Shown here: positions 40,301-52,800 of the stretch, piece after piece
How positions within the stretch are numbered: position 1 is the first letter of the stretch
How the letters are laid out: each line of letters begins with the position of its first letter
From: Ricinus communis
Lineage: Eukaryota > Streptophyta > Magnoliopsida > Malpighiales > Euphorbiaceae
NCBI RefSeq assembly: GCF_019578655.1
Contig: NC_063265.1
Span: 11,566,501-11,630,500, forward strand
DNA: 64,000 nt
Reading direction: 5' to 3'
Made by a program: the position numbers and the translations under genes
The notes under the pieces: model-generated
What the model saw: the letters and a program-made list of their open reading frames with translations, nothing else
Told to the model about the DNA's origin: nothing
Database searches by the model: none

Positions 40301-42431
40301 AAAGGCACCATAAATGCAAAACTACTCTCTTGTTTGCTAAATTTGAGCTTCCTTTACGGGTGATGATGTTTGACAACGATACCTTTGCATTGTCATCGTC
40401 TGTGTTGTACCCACGTCTGTGCCAATTTATATATATACATCCCTTTTTCTATTTAATTATAAACTAATATAAAGAGATTCTAACCTGAAATATTACTGAA
40501 GTTAAAATATATACACTTTTCTAAAAGTAAATTATTAGGAGATAATTTTTAAATTCCTATAATTATTTTTTCAATTTTTAAATAACTAAACTCTTCATAT
40601 TAAACATGATATATAATTTATTAAAATAATCATTGATAGGTTTAAAATATTTATATCGTTATTCATCATTTTATTCTCTAAATATATATTTAGAAAAATA
40701 CGAATCATATATATTATTTCTTATGCGAATTTCTCCATATGAGTAGCACTATTTTTAAGTAAAATTCATCAACATAAATTTTTAAATATATATATTAATT
40801 TGAAATCGTAAAATTAGTCACTAAACTGTTAAATAATAAATAAATGTTTAAATTTTAATATGATAAATGATTATTTCAATATGATAATGATTATAAAAGT
40901 TGTTGATACATCAAATAATCAATCAAAAATTCAATGCAAGAATAAAATACAAGAATTTAATTATTCTTTTTAATTTGAGCACTTCATACATGAAATTAAA
41001 TTTAGCTAATCCTATTAATGATTTATTTAGTCTCTTGGAAGAAAAAACATCAAATCTCGTTCCTCTATTTTATAATTGGCACTTAAAACTGAAAAAAAAA
41101 AAGAAAAATAATTAAATCTATGGCAAGTTTGCAATATTATAAACTAATTCAAAATATAATTACTTCAAATTCATTAAAAATTCGTTTAATCATGGGTGAG
41201 ACCTTTTTTTCAAAATTTATACTTCGGGGATTACAAATTTAGACACATAACGACGTCGTCCCTGAAGCCACGGCAAATATGACAGATAAGAATTTCACAT
41301 GCTCGGGCTTGCCTTTGACTTTCACTTTCCCGTTCGTTCGTTAAAAAAATAAAATAAAAATAATAATAATGAAAAGTCTGTTTGTTTATGGTAATTAGTT
41401 CCCAAATCTCTCCTCTTTCTTTCTCTTCTCCCTCTCTTCTTCTTCTTCTTCCTGTCTCTTCGCTATGTAAAATAAATAAAACTCCCAACACAAAACAAAA
41501 AACAAAGCAAAGAAAATATAGCCACAATCTCTCTAAATTTAGGGTTTCAATAACAATAATAATAATAATAATAATTGACTCTCTCAATATCATAATAAAT
41601 CAAACACTATTACCAGATTTTCATCTCCCGAATTCCATCACTTCCCTGTAAGTTAGTCTTATAATTCTCCTTTTTTTATTATTATTCATTTTTACGATGA
41701 TTTTGTTTTTGAGCCTCCATTTCATTATATTTTTTTGGTTATTTTTGCATTATTACTCTCTCTCTACTTTGTTTTGGCTCATGTTTTGTGCATAGTAATA
41801 CTCAGTATCCATTTACTCGATTCTTCTTTGTTTTTAGGGTTTGGATCGCATTTATTACCGGCGATTTTTGTCTTTCTAAATTTTGATTTTGAATTTGTTT
41901 CTCAATATCTAAATTAAGCATTTAAGGACTTGTTGGTGATTGCTGCCATGTGCAAAATTCTTTGGCAAGTCGTCGATTAATAGATTGTTTTCATTTTATG
42001 GTGATTAATATTCTAGTCCATGGCTTTCCATACATTAATTTAGCGTTGACATTTTGGTGCATTAATGACCTAAATATATATTAATATGAGTAAATTAAGT
42101 GGGATAAATAATATAACTGATACTATGCTCGTGTCTGCCTGCAAGATAGTGTTGGCATTTTTCCTACTAGCAGATCGTGTCCAGTTCATGCCTTTCTATT
42201 CATGTTGAAATGTTTAAATTTGAGATTAATGTTATAAATTGGGGATTAGCGGATATATTATAGAAGTAGTTAGTGATTTCTAAGAAATAGGTGATCATTT
42301 GTTGGGGAACCCAGCTATAAATGGTCTCTGACTAGTTCAAACTGTTACCAACAGCTTATTAAAGATCTGCTATTTTTAATTTTGTTTTTTCTCACTGATT
42401 GCCATTTTATGTTACATTAGGGTTTATTGCG
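34314..42431. other. Head-to-head intergenic region, copy B
   Basis: The counterpart of 24282-32433. It includes the promoter and leader of the intact WDR48 locus: a pyrimidine-rich start near 41393-41460, a UTR exon ending at 41647 and a UTR intron 41648-42420. The same small open frames recur (e.g. 40246-40467), explained by the duplication and not by coding constraint. Confidence 0.5.
35914..35943. repeat. (TA)n microsatellite, copy B
   Basis: A TA run broken by one TG; counterpart of 25880-25921. Confidence 0.9.
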
Positions 42432-44991
42432 ATGCACCGAGTGGGTAGTGCAGGAACACGTCAAGTTCTGTTCGCCACGCAAAGAGAAGAGGCTTACATA
42501 TGTGCTGAATGATGCTGACGATAAGAAGGTAGTATTAGTATTTCTAATTATTATTTATTATTAATTTGGGATGTGGGGTGTTGGGAAGATTATTGGGTAG
42601 TCAGCATTTTTCTGTGTCTTGTTTTCACTTTGTGTACTTAATTGCATGTTTAATTTCTTTAACTTATTGCTTCTTTTGCTAATGGATTATTCTTTGACAT
42701 TGCTAAGATCTATGACACAACGAGCATTAACTAAACTCTATTTGTTCGGTTTTATAAATATAAACTTCTCTTATTATGTCATTTAAATTAGTTCATCAGA
42801 TTGAATTAATACGCCTGCATGCTCAGGAATTATAAACTTGTATTGTGCTATCATCTTTGTTTAAATCTTTAACTTTTGCAGTCAATTTGGGGCCCCTTCT
42901 ACAAGGAAATGACAGGCAATATTACCAGTTGTTTTGTTTCTTTTTTTTTTTTTTTTACAGATCAGAATAAAGAATTGGCCTTGATTGCATGTGCTTGGCT
43001 TTGTTGAGTTGCTTCACCTTGTCTGAATTTGTAGTTCTGCCTGTTTTAAGCTATAGTTAGATGATAAATAGTATGTTCTTGATTCAGTTGAAAGCTTCTT
43101 GTTTAAAGTTGGAAACTTTTGGAATTTTAGATCAAGTATTGCTGCAAGATAGCCTTCATTTATTTGCTGGGGCAGGCTTCTTTCTCCAGTGCTGTGCTTT
43201 TTCTCAAAAATTAATCTGCTTCCTATATATATCATAAGCCCTTTGTGAGGATGTCATTACTGTTAACATGGTTAAAGATCCTAAGGTTCTTGTTTTGGAT
43301 GTCTGTTTTGCAGCATTGTTCTGGCGTAAATTGCCTGGCTGTATTAAAGTCGTCTGTTTCTGATGGGTCTGATTACCTATTCACTGGGAGTCGTGATGGC
43401 ACGCTGAAGAGATGGGCACTGGCTGAAGATTCTGCTACTTGCTCCGCAACTTTTGAGTCACATGTAGATTGGGTACCTTCTTTTGCCTTGTGGCAATATC
43501 TTCATTACCATGTATGGTACCTATCAGAGGTCTGACTGATGGTTAATGGCTGCTGTTGATATAAAGCCAGCTGATTTGATGCCTTATTAACTCCATAGGA
43601 CATTGAAGGGCAAATTTGAGTTGGTTTTTCATCATATTGCATAAACTTATAATCAGATGCATTGCTGGTGATTGGAAAAGATAAAAGAAAAGGAGTTATC
43701 GTGAATCCCTCCTCTGTCCATCAAATATTATGCTTTAGAAATTCCCTTGTCTTTATGTATTGTTTTATCACATGCATTAGGTGCATTTATGCTAATGCTC
43801 GGATACATTTAAAAGGAAATTTTCTGGTTATACAGGTAAATGATGCGGTTCTTGTTGGTGATAGTACACTTATTTCCTGCTCTTCAGACACCACCCTTAA
43901 GGTCTGCCAATCTCCATAAAATTATAGCTGTCTATTCTTTGCGTCATTTTTTGTTCTCTTGTTAATTGATTTGTTTGTTTGTATTTTTGTTGTGAAATGC
44001 TAGACATGGAATTGCTTGTCTGATGGAACTTGTACCAAGACTCTCCGTCAGCACTCTGACTATGTTACTTGTCTTGCTGCAGCAGAAAAAAATGTAATTT
44101 CTAAGGCGGTGGCTTTTTCTTTTTAATATTTTTATTATTGACTGCATGGATCAAAAGCTCCTGTTGCATCTTTCTACCACTTAATTCATACTTCATTTGA
44201 CAAGAATCTTCCGTGTAATCATGATTCCTGTGATCTTATTCTTATATATTTTCAGTGTCATTTTCTGATCCTCTTCTAGTATCATGCATTTTAGAGCAAT
44301 ATCGTTGCCTCTGGTGGCCTTGGTGGGAGGTTTTTATATGGGATCTTGAAGCTGCACTTGCACCAGTCTCAAAGTCAAATGATCCTATGGAAGATGATTG
44401 TTCAAATGGTGTCAATGGATCTAGTAACTCGTTGCCCATGACAAGTTTACGCACCATTAGCTCAAGCAACAGCATATCTATGCATAATTCTCAGTCCCAT
44501 GGATTTGTCCCAATTGCTGCCAAAGGCCATAAGGAATCAGTTTATGCACTCGCAATGAATGATAGTGGATCTATTCTTGTGTCTGGTGGAACTGAGAAGG
44601 TATATTATGTCATTGGCAATAATCTGTGGGCCATGTTTGTGCTCCATATCGTGAGATGGTTTAAAGTCATGTATGAAGCTTCTTTCCATATATTATATGA
44701 TTTGAAAAGGGTGCTGACTTACTAAGTTAGAGCAATTTATTCTTTCTTTATTGGTATAGGTCGTGCGGGTTTGGGATCCAAGGACTGGTTCGAAGGCAAT
44801 GAAGCTAAGGGGCACACTGATAATATCAGAGCTCTGCTTCTGGACTCCACTGGCAGGTTTGTTGAATGTGTCTGCAGCTATGTCAAATTTACTGATGTTA
44901 GTTCTTTGAATTTCTTTTGGGTTAGAACTGGATTCATTATATGCTGATGAGGATACAGTGTAATTGGACACAATCACTGCTTTCACTCACC

Positions 44992-45039
<48 letters not shown>

Positions 45040-48000
45040 GTGTGTGTGTTATATTTCCATTTTTTATTTTGTTTTCTCAATGCTTTGGGTAAGTGGGTGG
45101 GTTTGGGAGTTGTCGGGGGATGGGGATGTTGGTTTATGGGTTTGGATTCAGCTGACTTGCTTTCTACCGATAGCAGACAGCTTTTTATATTGAAAAGACT
45201 TATTAAAGCATAATTTCTATCTGGTCAAGAAAAATTTTAATTAAGCATTGCCAACTTGGCTTTTTATGTGCTACATGGGGCATTCATATTTACCAAAAAT
45301 GCTTGAGAAGGTTTTTTAAATGTCACTAGGAACATACTCTCATGTGAAGGATGAGGTATCTAATCAGTGGTGGTTGTAAATGTAATTGAAAATGATGGGA
45401 AGGGAAAGGGGTGATGGTCTCGAGGGCTTGACGTGAGATGGAAAGGAGACCAAGGAAAGGAATATTAAATGTGCATGTTTTATGTTTCTTGATCTACCTA
45501 TGATTATGAAGGCCTTTAACAAAAAGAATATGCAAATGCTGTTGTGTTTAACATCCTGCAATAGTTAAATGGTATAGCTGGGTCTTATCTTGATCAATTT
45601 CTTATCAGCTTAATTTAATTATGTAGCTTATCTATGCTGTCTTCATTTTACCATATATTCATTTTAGTAACTGAATTTCCAAATTTTTGTTCTTGCAGGT
45701 TTTGCTTATCAGGGTCTTCTGACTCCATGATCAGGTAGATATTTTAGGATTTTCTGTGTGCTGTATTTGCCCTACTCTCTACCTTTAAAACGTGTTAAGA
45801 ACTTGCCCTTAATTTTCATGTATTTTTCATAGACTATGGGACCTTGGTCAGCAGCGTTGCATGCATTCATATGCTGTGCATACAGATTCTGTTTGGGCAC
45901 TTGCCAGCACCCCAGCATTTAGTCATGTCTATAGTGGTGGGAGGGATAATTCTGTAAGTAAAATTTCTTTCAATCAAACTAACAAAATCATCCCTAGCTT
46001 TTTTTGGACACTTCTCTTACTTTTGAGCTTCACTGCTCAAATTTTTGATGCCGAATTCTGTTTATGCCCTCAGTTATACTTGACAGACCTGGCAACAAGA
46101 GAGAGTCTTTTGCTTTGTACGAAGGAACATCCCATTTTGCAACTAGCATTGCATGATGATGGCATATGGGTTGCAACTACAGATTCTTCAGTTGATAGAT
46201 GGCCCGCTGAAGGACACAATCCTCAAAAGGTCTTTCAAAGAGGTGGTTCATTTTAGCAGGAAACCTGTCTTTTCAAGGGCTAGGGTCTCCTTAGAAGGGT
46301 CTACCCCTGTAAGTAATGCTTATTGCACGCATTTCACTTCACTTGATGTTCCTGAAATACAAGTTGGAGATGCAGTGAATTATTATTATTTCTTTTGTTG
46401 CAATCTTTATTCTAGGTTTTGGACTCTAGGATAACTATTTATGTTAGTGTATTTGGTGCCTTATTTTGCTCGATCTCTATCTTTTCCTGCTCCCACCCAG
46501 TTAAGCATGTGGTGGAAAAACTTTTTTGCTTACAATGCTTGTATCAATCTTCTTTATTAATTGTCATTATTTTTAGGGGCGAGCATAATCCCAAAAAAGG
46601 GGAACTGAGCTGATAATTTGGTTCTGTTTGATCAGATTTGATTTGATTTTATACTGAAATTATTTTGGTTTCTTCAGTTTTAAGTTTAAAAAAATCTGGA
46701 TCTTTTATTTATTGTAAAGATATGAAATATATTGTTTTAAAATCTTTTTTTTTTTAAGTGAATCATATGTAATTCGGTTGATTTGGTTTGGCCTCTCATT
46801 AGGTTTGTTTTATATTTATATAAAATTTGGTTAATTCGCTTTGGTTTGAAATTCGGTTCTGTTCGGTTCACATTTGCAGAAATTTCGGTTTGTATGATAG
46901 GTCTGGTTTGGTTCAGTTTTGAACCCAACCTACTTTATGCTCACCCTTATTATATGCTTATATCAATCTTTTTGTATCATTCATATCATGTTTTGTTGTT
47001 GCTGTTATTGTTGTTGTTATTACTATTATTATTATTGTTATTACTATTCTTATTTTTATTTTGCAGATTAACACTCTTTGCATATCCTTTTTATCTAGTG
47101 ATGATATGTTTGACTTGTTCAGCATCTGTTTAGATAGGCACTATATCTTTCTGTAATCATGACATAGCCTTCTTTTCTTATTCATACACCCTTGACATTT
47201 TGCAGATTCCTGTTTACAAAGAACCAACCTTAGGCATTCCTGGGACTCCAGCGATAGTGCAGCATGAAATTCTAAACAATAGAAGGCATGTCTTGACTAA
47301 GGTAAGTACACTGTTATTCCAATGTGTTGAGGTGTGAAAATGGAGTCCTATGCAACTTATGTTTTGCACCTGTTTGGTAGGATACTGTTGGTTCCGTGAA
47401 GCTATGGGAGATCACAAGGGGTGTTGTAGTTGAAGACTATGGAAAGGTTGCATCTTGTTTTCCTTTTCTGTATCAATGTGAATGGCATTATTGTATTCTT
47501 CGCATGGTAGTATTCTGTGTCTTCTGGACATGGTGAGGTAGTTCCACAGTGAGGTTCATTCACCATGTCGAGTGTGTTTGTGTGTAAAAGGTTTTGATTT
47601 GTTTTGTATAACACATTAATGATTCATATTTCTATTTTCTTCCCAGGTGTCGTTTGAAGAGAAAAAGGAACAATTATATGAAATGGTATGCAAGATGAAT
47701 AGTTTTCTCGGAGTTCTTGTAACTCTTGTGGATCTTACTGTTGATTTTCTTCATGCTCTAGGTAAGTATTCCTGCATGGTTCACCGTGGATACAAGGCTT
47801 GGAAGCTTGTCTGTTCATTTGGAGACACCACAATGCTTTCATGCTGAGATGTATTCTGCTGACCTTAACATAGCTGGAAAACCTGAAGATGACAAGGTAA
47901 GTTGATTTATTAATTTACAACTTACTGATCTTGGAAAAGTTTATGATTTCTAAGTGCTGTACTAAATTTGAAACTAGATTGTTTACCATTTGGTTTATTG

Positions 48001-49808
48001 TAATCAGACTCATCTATTGTATCCACCCATGATCCACAGGTTAATCTAGCTCGTGAAACCCTTAAAGGTCTGTTGGCTCATTGGTTGGCTAAAAGAAGGC
48101 AAAGACTTGGATCCCAGGTTTCAGCTAATGGGGATGTCTTACCTGGGAAGGATATTACTCCTAGAAGTCTTGCACATTCCAGAGTAGAGGTGGATGGTAG
48201 TACTGAAAATGACTCCATGGTGTATCCTCCATTTGAATTTTCAACAGTATCGCCTCCTTCGATTATTACGGAAGGGTCTCAAGGAGGCCCATGGAGAAAG
48301 AAAGTTACTGATTTAGATGGAACTGAAGATGAAAAGGACTTCCCTTGGTGGTGTTTAGATTGCGTGTTGAATAATCGCATCCCTCAAAGAGAAAATAGCA
48401 AGTAGAGTCTTGACCTGATTGTTCTTTCTTTGTGTGCTTCACTGAATGAACATTTCATTTGTGAGTCACAGGGAATCATGCTTTTATGTGAAACTGTATG
48501 CCTGTTTCAGGCCATTCGCTTTCTGGTTCTTTGGACTTATTCGACATAATTTACATCTATGTGAATATTTTTATGCTTTCTTTTTTACTTGTTTGAACAA
48601 TTATTGTGTTGTGTTTATTATGAGCCAATCTAAGTAGGTTTCTCCCTGAGGTGCAGGTGCAGCTTTTATCTACATCCATGCGAAGGATCAACTGTTCAGA
48701 TCCTCACACAAGGCAAACTAAGTGCACCCCGCATACTGAGAATACATAAAGTAAGTGGGGTTCTATTATCAACTCTGGTTCAGTTATTGAATAAAAAATA
48801 GTCAATATGTTATAAGAACTTGACTTAAAGGAATAAGTTACAATTTTCATGTGGTGTCTATTTATACTTTATGAGACATTTCCTTGAGACATTTTAATCA
48901 AAGTTGTTGTAGATTAAATTTTATAAATTGTGCTCCACTTCTATGTTTATGCAGGTTGTCAATTATGTCATTGAAAAGCTGGTCCTTGACAAGCCGTTGG
49001 ATGGCGTTAATCCTGATGGGACATTTGTTCCTGGACTTGGTGGAGGGCAGTCGCAGCATTCAGCAGTTGGAGATGGATCCTATAGACCTGGACTGAAGCC
49101 TTGGCAAAAGCTTAGGCCTTCCATAGAGATTTTGTGCAACAATCAGGTATTTGGGCATACATATTTATATGAAACGCCCATACTCAGTAAGAGTCCATCA
49201 TTATGAGAATGCATGATGACTTGCAATTTAGAAAATTAGGTTGTAGAGGTGCAATTGCAAATGTATAAGTTATATGCATAGATTGTGCTGGGAGGTACCC
49301 TGCAAGACACATTTCTCAAACTTGCAAGTAGCAAGGGCCTCGATGAGTTTGCCAGCAATTGATATTCTCAAACATATAGTCATTTCTGGAACAGGCACCA
49401 GATAGGAGCACAGTTTTATACATAGTGTGGTCTCATGTTTTAATACTACAACATATCTGCTGTTCTTTTCTCTCCTATATTATACTGTGCTCATTTTTCT
49501 TTTCCGTTTTCTCGAATAAAGTGCTGGTGCAGATGAATTGCAATGTACAAGAACCTGTAGAACATAACTGGACTTACTGTCAACTTTGATTATTTCTCTC
49601 ATGCCGATATACTTATAGTTGTTTCAACTAATTAGTTGAGTTGAACCACAAATCTGAGGATGTTCCTGCTGATGCCTGTTCTTCCTGCTAAATGAGATTG
49701 AATTTTCAGGTGTTATCCCCAGACATGAGCTTAGCCACAGTCAAAGCTTACATATGGAAGAAACAAGAGGATCTTGTTCTCAACTATAGAGTGGTTCAGG
49801 GAAGGTGA
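42432..49808 (+). CDS. WDR48: WDR48/UAF1-type WD40 protein (LRS1-like)
   Basis: A WD40 propeller with a C-terminal DUF3337 domain. Animal WDR48 activates USP1/USP12/USP46 deubiquitinases; the Arabidopsis homologue At3g05090 is LRS1, linked to lateral root growth. Exons: 42432-42528, 43314-43472, 43836-43901, 44004-44093, 44295-44599, 44760-44856, 45699-45734, 45833-45953, 46074-46308, 47206-47301, 47381-47446, 47647-47685, 47762-47896, 48040-48401, 48657-48750, 48955-49146, 49710-49808; 764 aa after correction. Visible blocks include SRDGTLKRW, SSDTTLKTW, VASGGLGG, VVRVWDPRTG, LSGSSDSMIRLWD, then FEEKKEQLYEM, FTVDTRLGSLSVHLE and the end KAYIWKKQEDLVLNYRV. Six bases seem lost: two in exon 1 (GGG and CCC runs), one G near 44328, one C near 44813, and one T each near 46251 and 46270. 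With them every exon phase fits. Copy A holds an undamaged exon 1. Confidence 0.93.
44991..45050. repeat. Compound (CT)n(TA)n(TG)n microsatellite
   Basis: Adjacent CT, TA and GT dinucleotide runs inside a WDR48 intron (44857-45698). Confidence 0.95.
46576..46948. mobile_element. Non-autonomous GGTTCGGTT-rich TIR element in WDR48 intron
   Basis: The ~370-bp segment starts GGGGCGAGCATAAT and ends ATGCTCACCC, so its ends are inverted repeats. The interior is full of GGTT/CGGTT runs (e.g. TTCGGTTCTGTTCGGTTCA). Short non-coding elements of this appearance (GGGTGAGCA...TGCTCACCC) are common in plant introns. No transposase is encoded. Target-site duplication is not clear, so the class is left open. 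It lies in the 46309-47205 intron. Confidence 0.6.
46992..47060. repeat. (GTT)n/(ATT)n trinucleotide repeat
   Basis: Imperfect GTT and ATT triplet runs just right of the TIR element, within the same WDR48 intron. Confidence 0.85.
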
Positions 49809-52800
49809 CTCCATACAACTTTTGGAAGGAGGTCAGTATTAAATTGATGTTATCTTCTCATGATTTTGCATACTGGAATGTCAATCTTTGCTTTTCCTTT
49901 TGATGCATTATCTTTAATTGGCAAGATAGTTGTGTTAGTAAAATTATACTGAGAATTGAAGGTTAACGACCTTGGTATTTCTTGGAAAAATAAATGATTG
50001 CAATGAGAAGCTTTAATGTTTAGAGTTGAACATGGTAAGTTATGCCCATTTGGTTGTTGTGGAACAAATGGTTGCTCCATTTTCAGACTGTTATCTAATG
50101 GGTCACAGCCTCACAGGTTGGACTTGGCTTATGATGATGGAATTTTGTGCTTGTGTAAAATATTGGGGAATACATTGATTCTTCTTGGTGCTTGGCATGG
50201 TCAGACATACAGTGATCCTTGTAAATTTGGAAAAGCAATTCGGTGCTGGCTAGTATATGAATTAGCTGAGAAGATCCTGGTAGCATTTTCGGCTGTTGGA
50301 CAGAAGCTATATAACTTTGGAGTTTCATCTAAGCCATCATGCAAGCTTTCTTTTTTTTTTTTTTTTTTTTTTGGAGATGACACAGTTGTAGGTTTAGTCT
50401 GCATGTGGCAATGGAAAGATATGTTACTGGTGAAAATTAACATTGAATATCCTAGGAGCTTGCTGAGGGAGCCAAGTTAGCATTATGATGTCGAAAGCTT
50501 TGTAGATTTGTATTGTTGGGTACAATACATAGCATAGTAACTGTTGTTAAGATGGTGGTTTTTTTCCTTTCCAACTTGTTCTTTTTTCCCCATTTGTGGA
50601 AATAATACAATTCCCATTCATTTTGATCTTGTAATGTGCCGATAATTTTGCCCGTGAAACTGAGGTGTCACAAAGTGAAACTCTGTAACTGCACAAGCAT
50701 TCAACGAGACCAATTAAAGAGATCATATGGCTTGGTTTACGATTCTGGCATATTCCCTTTGTATTGCAGCCAAATGAGCATTTCGACGCTACACACTGCT
50801 TTTCATGGCCATTATATAGTTGAATGCTGTTTTCTCTTTTCCAATGAAATGATTATTCAATTTTTTTTTTTTTTTTTCAAAGTTCAAGTTCAGCAACTAC
50901 CTAACAACTATTGGTTCATATTTATGCTAACACTAGCCAAATTTGTTTATTTGCCTAAAGCTCTAGTCGATTGGCAAGGGCATGCAATCATGATTTATTT
51001 CTGATTTGTAATGATATATTCCACTGCCTCCAGGAATAACTGGATAGATGTTGTGATGCATTGTGCTGTTTCTGGATGGTGGACACTTGAGATGTATTAT
51101 TCCTGTTAGGCCTCTTTTTTGAGAGAATGTTGTTGTGGGAATGAATTTCTTTCCCTATAGTTGTATGTCCTTGCTGTTGTCCTTTACACATAATCAGACT
51201 TGCTTGTATCGAAGTATTGTTAGCTGTTGTGCATGAAGGATGGGTTATTTATCTTTCGCATATTTGCAAAAAGGCCTCAATTCCAACTATTCTCTTGACG
51301 TAAAGAAGAACATATGTAGAACGGAAGTATATAACTTCTCAGTGTGGGTGATGGCATCTGTACTATTATGGGATGGAATTGGCTATAACTACTAGAACTA
51401 AGCAATTATCGGCACTTCAAAATGAAAGTGATTGATGAAGATATTCGGTAAGAAATTTTTGTCATATTTGGGCTCGCAGAAGCCGAAATAATGGCACTGG
51501 TACTATTTGCTATATATATCACTTGGACCACTGGTATCTAGCTAGTCTGGTACCCATCACCAAGCAATGGTTCAAATGTAACACAGGGAGTTGAGGGCTT
51601 TGGTGTGGGTTCATCATCCATCCAGTAGTTGAGGTTCGATCTACTTGATCTGCTGTCAACAGCATTCTTTAAACTAGGTCATGGTTCCCTGCCCTGTCTG
51701 TTTCTGAACAATAGATTTCCACCCCCTCTTGTCTGCAATTTGGCATGACGCAGACACTTATGATCTTTTCTAGTTAGTGTATACAAACAACCTTTTCTCT
51801 TGTTTCTCTGTTCTTTTATATCTTAAGGAACTGTTATTTTCTTAGTCCCCTCAACCTTACTATTTTGTTAATTTAGAGATTTGTCATATGCTATAGATGT
51901 CATCACCTATTCACCTGCATTGAGCAAAAGTTACTTTAAGTGTGTGTATTCCTCCCTCTCATCTTAGCAAAATAGATGGGCTTTAAAAAGTCTTATTGCA
52001 AGCGGCTTGCCCAAAATAATTACATGGATTAAATATTATACATGGATTAAATATTATATGTTTGATTGAAATCTATAAAAAAATTAATTTTATTTAAAAG
52101 AAAAGATATGAAAAAAAAAAAATAGAATTGATAAAGTTGAAAAAGATATTTTAGTGTTATAGAATTTATTGACTTACTAATGTGAAATTCATTTGAAAAT
52201 TCTATTTATTTTGTTATAATTTAGTATAGTTATAACTAATTTTATACAAATTTGATTATATGAAATATTAAATTAATTTTTACTTTATCTAATGTATATA
52301 AATTTTAAATTTACAAATAAATTTTATAAATTTTAATTAAATACTATGTAAATATAAATTTAATCATATCACTATGTATTATGGAATTGAATCTAAGAAT
52401 TATCCTCTTTAATCACATGACAGGTCTTGCCCTCAAGTAATCTTTCTCCTCAATGATTATGAATTCATGAAAATGTAATTGTCCTTTTGTTCAGAAATCT
52501 AGAATCATGTATGCCTGCAAGTCACTATCAGAGGCAAGTGTGGAATGGGTTTGGTCAGATTTTTTTTTTTTCTTGTATAAAGTAAAAATATTTATATTGA
52601 TAGGCAATTTCAAGTTTCATAAGTGAGTTTATTTTAAAATTATACTTAAGTTACTTGAATATATATCAAACTACTTATGTTTCCTCCTAACAAAAATTAA
52701 ACTAGCTATATAGTTAATATAATTTCTTATCTTATACAATATATTGTCAATTATATCTTTATTGAATTGTTATTATATAGATTTTATTGAGTATCAGTCA

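Larger units (their letters stand above)
33504..43014. repeat. Large duplication, copy B (~9.5 kb)
   Basis: Colinear with copy A (23474-33018). Its right end is joined to the real WDR48 gene body, while its left end is joined through fragment P to copy A. So the left kinesin gene uses copy A and the right WDR48 gene uses copy B. Confidence 0.95.

Noticed and set aside
30242..40467. Identical 73-residue open frames at 30242-30463 and 40246-40467
   Set aside because: Their conservation is explained by the A/B duplication; there is no domain, no splice context and AT-rich composition.
50016..50480. 154-residue open frame after WDR48
   Set aside because: It has no domain or homology I recognise, contains a poly-T-encoded Phe run, and probably lies in 3' UTR or spacer.
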